Program-made: the position numbers and the translations under genes | In this document: positions 36,048 to 47,590 of the stretch, in pieces | How the letters are laid out: the number at the start of each line of letters is the position of its first letter | Position numbering within the stretch: the first letter of the stretch is position 1 | Notes under the pieces: generated by a model | Database searches by the model: none | Told to the model about the DNA's origin: nothing | Seen by the model: only the letters and a program-made list of their open reading frames with translations | Source of the DNA: Megaleporinus macrocephalus | Lineage: Eukaryota > Chordata > Actinopteri > Characiformes > Anostomidae | Assembly (NCBI GenBank): GCA_021613375.1 | Contig: CM038710.1 | Location: 31,536,195 to 31,600,194 of the forward strand | Direction: 5' to 3' | Length of the DNA stretch: 64,000 nt

Positions 36048-36530
36048 ACACCACTGTGCAAAAGTCCTGGGCACCTAAGCTCACTGTGAAAGCCTTTATC
36101 ATAGAAATAAGTGTATTCTCATCAATATTTATATTTATAAACACCAGGTATCATTAGTACAGATGTAAATAAGCATAAATACAATAAAAGCAGTGTAAAT
36201 CTCCTATCTTAAAAAGGTAGTAGTTAATATCCTTTAAAGCCAGTTTGAAGATTTCTCCTGGACGCCATAGGCATGGCAAGAATTTATTAAATTACTTCAC
36301 CAGCAATCCTGATTTAGCTTAATGAAGTACTGAGTAGTCAAGGAAGGTATTAGATAACTGTAAATAATACTGGGTTACCACAACGAAACGCTTGGAAAGG
36401 GTTACATAAACACACAGACATATGTAAAACCACTACTTCCTGTGTCAATACTATTTGAGTATTTAAGAAATAAAGTGTTTTGCTTGATATTGAATATAAT
36501 AATGTGCCTAAAATGTTTGCACAGTACTGT
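36048..36530. mobile_element. Non-autonomous Tc1-like element
   Basis: Left end ACCACTGTGCAAAAGTCC with GGGCACC; right end GTGCCTAAAATGTTTGCACAG with TACTGT. These are inverted copies of one terminus (CAGTACTGTGCAAA-type), characteristic of fish Tc1-like transposons. About 480 bp with no transposase. A second copy of its left end is in module B at about 34893. Confidence 0.75.
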
Positions 36531-36986
36531 TTATGTTAAAAAGCATAAAAATAAACCAAATTCTACTGAAAAGGCATCAAATAACAAAATAATATCAATG
36601 CCCAGAGTGACAGGGAACACTGGGTACTAATCCAAGCCCAGCAGTAGCCTCAGTGAGGATCAGAGAAGGTCAGCAATATGCAGACGTTGCTCTGTGTCCC
36701 AAATGAACTGCAGCTTCTTTTCAAAACCTCCACCACATGGTCTCCACAGCTTAATAAGGGGCAAAGGTCAGTATCAGGGTCAGGGTTAATGAAGATTCAC
36801 CCTGTGCTGTCTGAGGTAAGGGTGAAAGATAGGGGTGAAGGGGACAGACTCGGGGTGAGGGGTTATAGGCTACAGACATTCGGGTTAATTATGAGTGATC
36901 GGAGCTCATTGTGAGCTCAGGTGATTTGGGGTCGGTCCAGACTCGACTGTCAGGGTCTTCGACGGCTCAGCTGGATGTGTACTCAC

Positions 36987-37178
36987 CCTGCAAAGCCTCA
37001 TTGGCTCGGTCCAGCTCCTGCTCTCTCTGGGACAGCTGCACTCGGAGCTCAGCGGCAGAGAGAAGCTCCGCAGAACAGCCTCCCCCACTCTCCTCTAGCT
37101 CCTTATTCAACATCTCCTTCATACGCTTCAGCTCAGCCACTTCCTCCTGGAGACAAAGCACCTCCTCACGCAGCAGCA
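36987..37178 (-). CDS. kazn: kazrin exon: coiled coil, first part in window
   Basis: A 192-bp exon. The acceptor CTGCACAG|TG completes a split Val codon and the donor CAGG|GTGAG leaves after one base. It encodes residues 1-64 of the assembled fragment: VLLREEVLCLQEEVAELKRM, KEMLNKELEESGGGCSAELL and SAAELRVQLSQREQELDRAN, then EALQ. The LLREEV...LQEE start is the point where kazrin isoforms with different first exons converge, so the missing N terminus is in one or more exons to the right. Heptad-rich coiled coil. The 39-bp telomere-like array begins about 700 bp upstream in the same intron. Confidence 0.96.
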
Positions 37179-37891
37179 CTGTGCAGAGAGAGCAGATTAA
37201 AATTCTCATAAGACAGTATAATGGAGCTGCATAATATGGACTATTGTGACTTTATTGCTACACACTGCGACTGGTACAAGTCTCGCAATAGGCTAAAAAT
37301 ACCTTTGATATAACAAGATTTGCGAGTCCGTATCCTACATGTTATATCTTAAGCACAGAAGCATTTCTTTCTACTGTACTAGTGTATGAAATGTATGTAC
37401 CATGTCTGATATTATATACATACATCAAACTATACATACATCAAATACATAAACAGTTCAGTACTTGCTTTGTGTTGTGTATTGCTGGTAATAATAAATC
37501 TATTCATTTTTCAAAAGACCCCCCCCATACCCCCCCTCCCACACACACGCACATAATACGTTATTTAGCAGATTTTATAACAAAGCATTGTTCGTTTTTT
37601 AGTTGTCCAATGGCTATAACAGAGCACCTGCACTCTGTTTTGCACATCTGATCCTATATATTACATTATAGCTCACATTTTACATTGAAGACAGTGGCAG
37701 GTGCAGACTGAGAGCCGTGGGAGGTGTCAAGAAGGCAGTGCCCGAACCTTACATGCTGACAAATGCCATGAGAGATGGTAGGAGGCTGCCAGCCATGAGA
37801 AACGACAGTCGTAAGAGAAGCCAGGAGGACTGAACTGTTCTGTTAATGACTGCTTTACTAACAGAGCCTCGGTTTAACTACAACTCAAATT

Positions 37892-40800
37892 GTGAATGTG
37901 TGGGTTAGGACTGAATCAGGGTTTAGAATCGTGCACATATGGGTTAGGACTGAGTTAGGGTTTAGTATTGTGTATGTATGGGTTAGGTCTGAGTTAGGGT
38001 TTAGAATTGTGCACATATGGGTTAGGACTAAGTTAGGGTTTAGAATTGTGTACGTATAGGTTAGGACTGAGTTAGGGTTTAGAATTGTGTATGTATGGGT
38101 TAGGACTGAATTAGGGTTTAGAATTGTGTATGTATGGGTTAGGACTGAATTAGGGTTTAGAATTGTGTACGTATGGGTTAGGACTGAGTTAGGGTTTAAA
38201 ATTGTGTATGTATGGGTTAGGACTGAATTAGGGTTTAGAATTGTGTATGTATGGGTTAGGACTGAATCAGGGTTTAGAATTGTGCACATATGGGTTAGGA
38301 CTGAGTTAGGGTTTAGAATGGTAATGTGTGGGTTAGGACTGAATCAGGGTTTAGAATTGTGCACATATGGGTTAGGACTAAGTTAGGGTTTAGAATTGTG
38401 TACGTATAGGTTAGGACTGAGTTAGGGTTTAGAATTGTGTATGTATGGGTTAGGACTGAATTAGGGTTTAGAATTGTGTATGTATGGGTTAGGACTGAAT
38501 TAGGGTTTAGAATTGTGTACGTATGGGTTAGGACTGAGTTAGGGTTTAGAATTGTGTATGTATGGGTTAGGACTGAATTAGGGTTTAGAATTGTGTATGT
38601 ATGGGTTAGGACTGAATTAGGGTACAGAATTGTGTATGTATGGGTTAGGACCGAGTTAGGGTTTAGAATTGTGAATGTGTGGGTTAGGTCTGAGTTAGGG
38701 TTTAGGATTGTGTATGTATGGGTTAGGACTGAGTTAGGGTTTAGAATTGTGTATGTATAGGTTAGGGCTGAGTTAGGGTATAGAATTGTATACGCATGGG
38801 TTAGGACTGAATTAGGGTTTAGAATTGTGTATGTATAGGTTAGGGCTGAGTTAGGGTATAGAATTGTATATGCATGGGTTAGGACTGAATTAGGGTTTAG
38901 AATTGTGTATGTATGGGTTAGGACTGAGTTATGGTATATAATTGTATATGCATGGGTTAGGACTGAGTTAGGGTTTAGAATTGTGTATGTATAGGTTAGG
39001 GCTGAGTTAGGGTTTAGAATTGTGTATGTATGGGTTAGGACTGAGTTAGGGTTTAGAATTGTGAACATGTGGGTTAGGACTGAGTTAGGGTTTAGAATTG
39101 TGAACATGTGGGTTAGGACTGGGTTAGGGTTTAGAGCTGGGTATGTGTATGTTAGGACTAAGTTAGGGTTTAGAGCTGGGGGTGTGTGGGTTAGAAACGG
39201 GTTAGGGTTTAGAGCTGGGTGTGTGTGGGTTAGAACTGGGTTAGGGTTTAGCGCTGGGTATGTGTGGGTTAGAACTGGGTTAGGGTTTAGAGCTGGGTAT
39301 GTGTGGGTTAGAACTGGGTTAGGGATTAGAGCTGGGTATGTTTAGGTTAGGGTTTAGAGCTGGGTATGTGTGGGTTACAACTGGTTTAAGGTTTAGAATT
39401 GTGTACGTATGGGTTAGGGTTTAGAGCTGGGTAGGTGTGGGCTAGAACTGAATTAGGGTTTAAAGCTGGGTAAGTGTGGGTTAGGGTTTAGAGCGGGGTA
39501 TGTGTGGGTTAGAACTGGGTTAGGGTTTAGAGCTGGGTTGGTGTGGGTTAGAACTGAATTAGGGTTTAAAGCTGGGTAAGTGTGGGTTGGACTGGATTAG
39601 AGTTTACACCTGGGTATGGGTGGATCAGAACTGGGTTAGGGTTTAGAGCTGGGTATGGGTGGATTAGAACTGGGTTAGGGTTTAGAGCTGGGTATGTGTA
39701 GGTTAGGACTGGCTTAGGGTTTAAACATGGGTATAGGTGGATTAGGACTGGGTTAGGGTTTAGAGCTGGGTATGGGTGGATTAGGACTGGGTTAGAGTTT
39801 ACACCTGGGTATAGGTGGATTAGGACTGGGTTAGAGTTTACACCTGGGTATGGGTGGATTAGAACTGGGTTAGGGTTTAGAGCTGGGTATGTGTAGGTTA
39901 GGACTGGCTTAGGGTTTAAACATGGGTATAGGTGGATTAGGACTGGGTTAGAGTTTACACCTGGGTATGGGTGGATTAGGACTGGGTTAGAGTTTACACC
40001 TGGGTACTCGTGGATTAGGACTGGGTTAGGGTTTAGAGCTGGGTATGTGTGGATTAGGACTGGGTTAGGGTTTAGAGCTGGGTATGTGTGGGTTAGGACT
40101 GGGTTAGGGTTTAGAGCTGGGTATGTGTGGGTTAGTACTGGGTTAGGGTTTAAAGCTGGGTACTGGTGGGTTAGGACTGGGTTAGGGTTTAGAGCTGGGT
40201 ATGGGTGGATTAGGACTGGGTTAGGGTTTAGAGCTGGGTATGTGTGGGTTAGGACTGGGTTAGGGTTTAGAGCTGGGTATGTGTAGGTTAGGACTGGCTT
40301 AGGGTTTAAACATGGGTATGTGTGGGTTAGGACTGGGTTAGGGTTTAGAGCTGGGTATGTGTGGGTTAGGACTGGGTTAGGGTTTAGAGCTGGGTATGTG
40401 TGGGTTAGGACTGGGTTAGGGTTTAGAGCTGGGTATGTGTGGGTAAGGACTGGGTTAGGGTTTAGAGCTGGGTATGTGTGGGTTAGGACTGGGTTAGGGT
40501 TTAGAGCTGGGTATGTGTGGGTTAGGACTGGGTTAGGGTTTAGAGCTGGGTATGTGTGGGTTAGGACTGGGTTAGGGTTTAGAGCTGGGTATGTGTGGGT
40601 TAGGACTGGGTTAGGGTTTAGAGCTGGGTATGTGTGGGTTAGGACTGGGTTAGGGTTTAAAGCTGGGTATTTGTAGGTTAGGACTGGCTTAGGGTTTAAA
40701 CATGGGTATAGGTGGATTAGGACTGGGTTAGGGTTTAGAGCTGGGTATGTGTGGGTAAGGACTGGGTTAGGGTTTAGAGCTGGGTATGTGTGGGTTAGGA

Positions 40801-41463
40801 CTGGGTTAGGGTTTAGAGCTGGGTATGTGTGGGTTAGGACTGGGTTAGGGTTTAGAGCTGGGTATGTGTGGGTTAGGACTGGGTTAGGGTTTAGAGCTGG
40901 GTATGTGTGGGTTAGGACTGGGTTAGGGTTTAGAGCTGGGTATGTGTGGGTAAGGACTGGGTTAGGGTTTAGAGCTGGGTATGTGTGGGTTAGGACTGGG
41001 TTAGGGTTTAGAGCTGGGTATGTGTGGGTTAGGACTGGGTTAGGGTTTAGAGCTGGGTATGTGTGGGTTAGAACTGGGTTAGGGTTTAGAGCTGGGTATG
41101 TGTGGGTTAGGACTGGGTTAGGGTTTAGAGCTGGGTATGTGTGGGTTAGGACTGGGTTAGGGTTTAGAGCTGGGTATGTGTGGGTTAGGACTGGGTTAGG
41201 GTTTAGAGCTGGGTATGTGTGGGTAAGGAATGGGTTAGGGTTTAGAGCTGGGTATGTGTGGGTAAGGAATGGGTTAGGGTTTAGAGCTGGGTATGTGTGG
41301 GTTAGGACTGGGTTAGGGTTTAGAGCTGGGTATGTGTGGGTTAGGACTGGGTTAGGGTTTAGAGCTGGGTATGTGTGGGTTAGGACTGGGTTAGGGTTTA
41401 GAGCTGGGTATGTGTGGGTTAGGACTGGGTTAGGGTTTAGAATTGTGTACGTATGGGTTAGAC
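37892..41463. repeat. 39-bp telomere-like minisatellite (~90 units)
   Basis: Nearly all units are 39 bp and each contains GGGTTAGGGTTTAGAG or a close variant. Left subfamily (to about 39100): GACTGAATTAGGG and AATTGTGTATGTAT, two GGG runs per unit. Right subfamily (about 40020-41420): GACTGGGTTAGGG and AGCTGGGTATGTGT, four GGG runs per unit. Between them (39100-40020) is a mixed zone with units of altered length. Because 39 is a multiple of 3, open frames run through it on both strands (13-residue repeats such as VWVRTGLGFRAGY); these are by-products of periodicity. Confidence 0.97.
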
Positions 41464-43263
41464 TTGACTGTGTCTGTTTTGATTCTGGGTCAGGGCCAGC
41501 TGTGTGTGTGAAGGTGATATTAAAGACTTCAGTAATGGTGTTTAGAGATGAAAGAGACAGTGATTAGGACTAATGATTAGTCAAAGTCAGCTACTTAATG
41601 CAAATTGCTTCAATCTGCAGAGAAGCTGAATATGTGCATACATTAACTCTTTCCCCGAATGCCCTGAAAGCACAGAGCGTTCATTTAAATACACATTTCA
41701 ATACAGTATAGCTGCATCTCTGCTGTATGCAAAACAATCCTTTAAAAAACGAGTGGATGCATAGAAGAGAAGTTTCTGACTATAAACACCAGGAGAAGAA
41801 AATTGCGTGTGTGTGTGCGATTCTAAAATGAGACAGAGTATTAAGAAAATTATAGAAAATTAATTGAAGGAACGATCGAAAGAAAAAACTATGATGTAAC
41901 CAAACTGAACTGGGGTAGCTGTTGAGAGGGACTGAAGTTTCAGAGGGTTCAAGAGGTTCAGTATTAACTTAATGGGTTTGAATCTATTCATCTGGTCTGA
42001 ATATAAAAATACTTTATCCAGTGACTCCATTTAAAGGTTATTCTCTTTTACTGTGGGTCACGGCTTTAAACCATTCCGTTCTCTATTGTTGGCTTTATTA
42101 TTGGTCATTGACTTTTCAGTTCCTTCAGAAAAAGAGAACTTCATCTTCTCTTTTCTGAAAAGCATTGAGAACGAGTGAGGTGCCCTCAATGACTCCATTA
42201 TGAACAAGTGAAAAATGCCACATGCTACAACATGTACTGAGGACTTTGTCAGAGAGAATAAATGAACTGCTGGACTACTGAGCTCACTGAGCTAGTATAG
42301 AAAACCCTTAAACTCATTGTTCTCGGTTGACACAGTTGGGTAGCATGCTGCTAACAGCCTATTTACTGAAACATGCAGGGGTCAAGAGGTGAAAGATTCC
42401 AGCAAAGACTGAACTGTAAGAAAAAATCAACAGCACACCTTACAAGCGTAAAATCCGGTGGGCATACGAAACGCTTGGAAACACTTTGAAATTGCTTCAC
42501 CTTGAATCCTGAACCTCTCAGGGCTCTATTACAAATCAGGTTGAATGTGGCTTACTGCAGCAGCTGCCTCAACATATAACAACACTGAATCACAACAGTA
42601 TAAATCCTTTCATGAGAGTCTGTTTGATGTGGGAATTGTTACCATGAGGCCTTGGCAGCTCGGTGTTGACAAAGACAAAATGAAGAAGTAGCATGAATCA
42701 GATCAGCACTGCAGCTCTGACAAGCTGTCACACTTCTCTATGCATTCAAACCTTATCTTGCGCATGTGTGAGACAGTGTGTGCTTTATGGAAGTGCTCTG
42801 ACTGCTTGGTTTTGTTTACATGACCTAGCAGACAGTCAGATTAGCTGCACTGCCAAAATCCTACCAACAGTACTCTCCTGGTCCCTAAACCATATTTCAC
42901 AAATGGCATCTCTAGGCGTGGGAGATGCAGCACAAAAACACCATGATATAAGTGGCTGTCACTATTAACTACACTGTGCGGGACGCCACTATTGATCATG
43001 TTCACAGTTTTCAAGTAATCTAGGAATTATTTTGATGATTTTCAGGAAATCATATACGTGCAATTTATAAAAGAAAACATTTTTTTTAACACATAGTAAA
43101 TGTATAATTAACAATGGGATGCATATTCATGAGATCCTGCTGGTGTAGATATCCTCTTTTTTATATGATTTAAGTGGCAATGGCTTTATATATATTTTCT
43201 TAGTTCATAATGTACTTGCTTGTAGGATTGCCTAGAGGATAAATCTAGGGACTGGCACTATAT

Positions 43264-43350
43264 TTGCAATACGACCTTCATCCTTTACCAAGAGGATGGC
43301 TTTTACAACAGGATAATGATCCTAAACACACCCTAAAGGTGGTAATAACT
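43264..43350 (+). pseudogene. Tc1/mariner transposase fragment (DDE region)
   Basis: A short frame containing LLQQDNDPKHTLKV. This matches the conserved Asp-Asn-Asp-Pro-Lys-His block around a catalytic Asp in Tc1-like transposases. Only about 30 codons are recognisable, so this is a fossil. An L2-like tail follows. Confidence 0.8.
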
Positions 43351-43539
43351 GCCCGAGGTAATAACCGTCCACCTGTCCCACCAAATACTGTAAAAGGACT
43401 GACCACCAGGGCCCCCTTGTCACCTGACACCAACCAGTTCTCCTCTCCATTTGAGCCATTTGCTACTTTGACTGCACCACCTGTGCAGTTTCTAAAGCTT
43501 TTACCTTCCAGACACAGCTTTAGTTTAATAAACTATAAA

Positions 43540-43735
43540 TACTGTTCGACCAGAGGAGGATGGGTCTCCCCTTGTGAGTCTGGTTCCTCCCAAGGTTTCT
43601 TCCTCCAGCTGAGGGAGTTTTTCCTTGCCACTTGCCACTTACCAGTGTTGTGACTATGTTCTTATGCTTTCAAACTCCTCTAAAGCTGCTTTGCAACAAC
43701 ATTGTTGTAAAACGCGCCATACAAATAAACAATGG
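43540..43735 (+). mobile_element. L2-like LINE 3' tail
   Basis: The order GACCAGAGGAGGATGGG, CTGGTTCCTCCCAAGG, TTCTTCC, GAGGGAGTTTTTCCTTGCC, AAAGCTGCTTTG and GCGCCATACAAATAAA is the classic 3' end of fish L2-clade LINEs and of SINEs that borrow that tail. No reverse-transcriptase frame is attached. Confidence 0.8.
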
Positions 43736-43929
43736 TCTACTTCAAAAGGTGCAAGCTGAAAGTTTGGCCTCTGCTCTCACAGTCCCACAGCCTAAACACA
43801 GACCTCAATATGGGGACAGACCTCAAAAGAGCAGTCCACAGAATGCTTTATTCTTTATGTGGATCCCCATTAGCAGTTACGTTTCCCAGGGTCCACACCA
43901 CCAAACATAACATAGTGTCGTCATACAAA

Positions 43930-44073
43930 GACAAACAAGTCCAAGCCATTTTGGAGCGTTTCCATTGGTCCATTCAGCAAGAAATTTTCACACTATGCAA
44001 AAAGCAGCTCCTGCATTGAACCGTTGTAGAAAAATCTAAAGATACATGTTTTTCTTCAGACAGTATAGATATG
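43930..44073. mobile_element. 230-bp MITE, degraded copy D
   Basis: Keeps the block CCAAGCCATTTTGGAGCGTT with CATTGGTCCATTCA and a worn right end (TTCAGACAGTATAGATATG). Same orientation as the copy at 21582. Confidence 0.6.
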
Positions 44074-44678
44074 CAACAAGTCATACAACAGAGATAACAA
44101 GGCTAATAAAAATAACAAGACAGTTAAAAATTAAAAAATCATCACGAAGGGGCAAATGAAGCTCCTCTGTGGTTATTAAGTTCACTAACGTTACTGTCAT
44201 TAAGGTGTTGTATTTTTTTTCCAAACTCTGCCCTCTTGGGTTCGTCAATGATCACAATTGGTAAGTTATTCCATACTGTAATGATCGTATACACTACAGA
44301 TCTGCACACTGCAGTTTTGGTTTCACTAGATAACCTCTAGTAGTCTGCCTGGTAGTGCAGTCATGTTGATCTTTCACATCATTGATTTGTGAATACAGAT
44401 AATTTAGTTACTATAACAGATATTCCTGAAGAAACCCATTCCAACCTCTCCTCTACTCTAAGCCATGAGAGACTGGCATACACTCTCTCTGTCCTCTGTC
44501 TCATACCTTGCATGCAGTCTTATGCAGAGCTAAATCCCACTGAACTAGAATCGTTTTGCAAAGAAAGAATGGGCGGAAATCCCTGAAATGAGAACTGTAT
44601 GACTTTAAGATGCCTACAAGAGTTTTTCAGCTGGGAGTGTTACCGACCATTTCTACCACAAAACACTGTATAACTGTA

Positions 44679-44702
44679 CACACACACACACACACACACA
44701 CA

Positions 44703-44782
<80 letters not shown>
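44679..44782. repeat. Compound (CA)n-(TA)n microsatellite
   Basis: About 12 CA units pass through CATATTTA into about 37 TA units. Confidence 0.97.
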
Positions 44783-44792
<10 letters not shown>

Positions 44793-46644
44793 GTTTTGGT
44801 TGAATAAAGGCTGAATAATGATGAAATTGTTATTTATCTCATTTCCTCGGTTAAATTGAGCACAATCCACTGTGTCATATCATTCAGACGACAAATTTTG
44901 ATTTCTCTGTAATCTCTGAGCAAAGTGCACTAAAATCTGCCCGACTCTAAACGCCTGTCTGATGTTTGGTTACATCATTGTGAGCCTTCAGCATTGGAAA
45001 AAAGTCCTAACCAATAACAACAAAGCATTTTTTCTTTTTCCCTCCATCAACCTGTCCAATCATCATCAAAAATACCCGTCATCCCCTGCCTGACATGTAT
45101 GTCTACAGATGACCCTCTTTCTTTTCCCTGTTTTTCTTTGTCTCTGTCTTTCAGTGTTTGGACTGATGGAAAAACAATCACTTATGAGTTCTAGCAGTTT
45201 GTTTAGGCAGAATGTTAACAGGAGAGCGCCGTTCAGTCACCTGCACAGACACACAATCACATACAGTCTATCTCTCGCTGGAACATTGGGTAGTTATGCG
45301 CGTTAGCCAGACTTTTTTTCTCATGAAATCGTTTTCTCTTGCTTTTGTTGTGTAAGAAAAGCAACACAGAAACTAGCAGACTATTTCAAAAATATGTAAA
45401 ACACCAGTTGTGTTTCACAAACTATAGAAAATTAGCATCACAATATTGGAGTTCTTCATCTTCGAACTCTGTTACAATGGAATGACCACTCTTCCCCATC
45501 CAATACAATCATAAGGAAGGCCACAGTTGCTTTCTGCCTGAGTAGAGACCCTCCTCTGTTTCAAGTTAAGGAAGAATAATGTGTTCTGCTTCACATTGAC
45601 TCTACATTCTATTAACAACATGGCTGTAATTTATTGAGAGATTGATTACCTAAACTAGGCACTGGGTGCCAACTGTAAGTCCCAGGCTTACTCGATGCGA
45701 GCTTTGTAAACAAGCTGGCTAAAGTTAACCTGAAATGAAAACAAAGTGGCTGGTGGAGAAATGACCTGCATAGTCTGCAACATGTGTAACAGAATGAGGT
45801 TCATCAGCCACTGTTGCGAAATGCCCACATTAATGTCTATGTTAATGAAGCACTCAAATGTCATTACGCACAGCGCAGCTCTTAGCGGATAATGCAGTCC
45901 CCCAGCTGCACAATCACACAAGCAGCAGATAATGGGCTACTTAAACCAGCGTGAGTGCAGCAGAAAATGAGCTGGTCAACTGCACTTTCAGCATAACTCA
46001 CGATAAATGACTCGTGCTTTGAAGAACCTAATTCATTTAAGAAATGAGCCGTTCCTTGAATAATTGTACATGGACTTTGGGCACAAAAGACTTTGAACCC
46101 TTAAAGCTTCACAGATATTGTTATTCTGCTTTGCATGTAATTTACATTACAGAATTATTTCTTTATTAACCATTTGAACTGATTTAGGCCCTGTTATGGG
46201 ACATCAGCATCAAAACGCAGTCAAAAACAGGAAGAATGAAAATATGGAACGTTACAACCTCAGCTGTGAATTACTAGATTTTTTAATCCAATGAGAAAAT
46301 GTCCATTCGACTGCTGTAGCTCCTTGTACGTCCCAAGCCAATTAGTAAGGCTGTTGCAAGCAACAACAGCCAAACCAAGGGAAGAACATGTCACCGCTGA
46401 CCACAAACAAACAAAGCAACAGTTATTTTGGGCTTAATTAGGGTTCTAAATTGGAGGTATTTGCAAACATGCAAGAGCTTTTCAGCAGCTCGGTCACTTC
46501 GAACAAAGTGTTTACTTTATAAACTGAAAAACACTGATGGGCCGAAATACGTTCTTGTGTAAGGAAACCAAATGACTTGTTTCAGATAACAGATGTTTTG
46601 TTGACAAACCAGTTCTTTAAATGTGGATGCTTTGTAGCACTGGG

Positions 46645-47418
46645 ACTTTGTATTGGGACACGCCTCTTAATCATTGAATTCAGGTGTTTCATCTTGTCCT
46701 ATTGCTACAGGTGTATAAAATCAAGCATGTATCCATGCGGTCTGCCTTTACAATCATTTGTAAAAGAGTGGTTTTTTTTTAAAGAACTCACTAAATTTCT
46801 TCCCTCCTAGATCAACTGTGAGTGAAGTTTAAGCATTTAGGAACCACAGCAACTCATCAGCACAAAACCTGTGTGCCAGGAGCTTCATGGTTTGGGTTTC
46901 ATGGCCGAGCAGCTGCATGCAACTCCTATATCATCAAATGCAATGCCAAGTGTCAGATGAAGTGACCTCTGAACTCTGAAGCAGCGGAAACATGTTCTGT
47001 AGAGTGACCGATCACAGTTCTCTATCTGGCAGTCTAATGGATAAGGCTGGGTTTGCCGAACACCGGGAAACGTTACCTGTCTGACTGGAGGAGGAGGCAT
47101 GATTTTCAGGCCTCTTAAATGCTTCACAACTGCACATTTCCAACTTTGTGGGAGCAGTTTGGAGAAGAACCTATACTGTTCCAGCACCAGCGCACAAAGC
47201 AAGGTCTATAAAGGTGGGCTGAGTGAGTTTGGTTTGGAAAAACTCAACCAACACACTCCAAAATCTGGTAGAAATCCTTCCCAGAAAAGTAGAAGATGTT
47301 ATATTTATAAAAGGGGGACCAACTCCATATGAATACCTATGGATTTAGAATGCAATGCTATAAAGCTACTGTAGATGTAATGTGTAAGTTGCCCCAATAC
47401 TTTTGTCTATACAGTGTA
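46645..47418 (+). mobile_element. Decayed, internally deleted Tc1/mariner transposon
   Basis: The left end contains TTTGTATTGGGACACGCCTC; the right end reads CCCAATACTTTTGTCTATAC, an inverted match. Recognisable transposase blocks follow in order: TGTGTGCCAGGAGCTTCATG, CATGGCCGAGCAGCTGCATG, TCTATCTGGCAGTCTAATGG, CAGTTTGGAGAAG and CCAAAATCTGGTAGAAATCC. Large internal segments are missing and the frame is broken many times, so it is inactive. Confidence 0.85.
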
Positions 47419-47500
47419 TGTATGAGGTGAAGTAAGCTTCTAGTTTAGCTGTTTAGGCAAAGCTGGTACACAGAAACACTCACTCCACTTACAGACCCTT

Positions 47501-47502
<2 letters not shown>

Positions 47503-47588
<86 letters not shown>
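47503..47588. repeat. (TA)n microsatellite
   Basis: About 42 TA units. Confidence 0.97.

Positions 47589-47590
<2 letters not shown>

Larger units (their letters stand above)
30638..36986 (-). other. kazrin intron between coiled-coil exons (6.3 kb)
   Basis: Contains a (CT)n run at 30809-30855, an (AAAT)n run at 33923-33970 and the duplication/Tc1-like mosaic at 34706-36530. The stretch 31250-34700 is otherwise unannotated AT-rich sequence in which I see no exon. The segment 31490-31700 has the look of an interspersed-repeat fragment but was not assigned. Confidence 0.65.

Noticed and set aside
38313..39107. A 264-codon minus-strand frame of TYTILNPNSVLTH repeats
   Set aside because: Same explanation as the + strand frame: repeat periodicity, not a protein gene.
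37892..41463. CRISPR-like repeat-spacer array
   Set aside because: There are no unique spacers; the whole 39-bp unit repeats. The context is a vertebrate intron.
37892..41463. True chromosome end
   Set aside because: Units are 39 bp with only one or two TTAGGG-like words each, and kazrin coding exons plus unique sequence flank both sides.
40749..41567. A 272-codon open frame of VWVRTGLGFRAGY repeats
   Set aside because: It is produced by a 39-bp tandem unit (multiple of 3) and equals the array boundaries. The opposite strand is equally open and no promoter or splice context exists.
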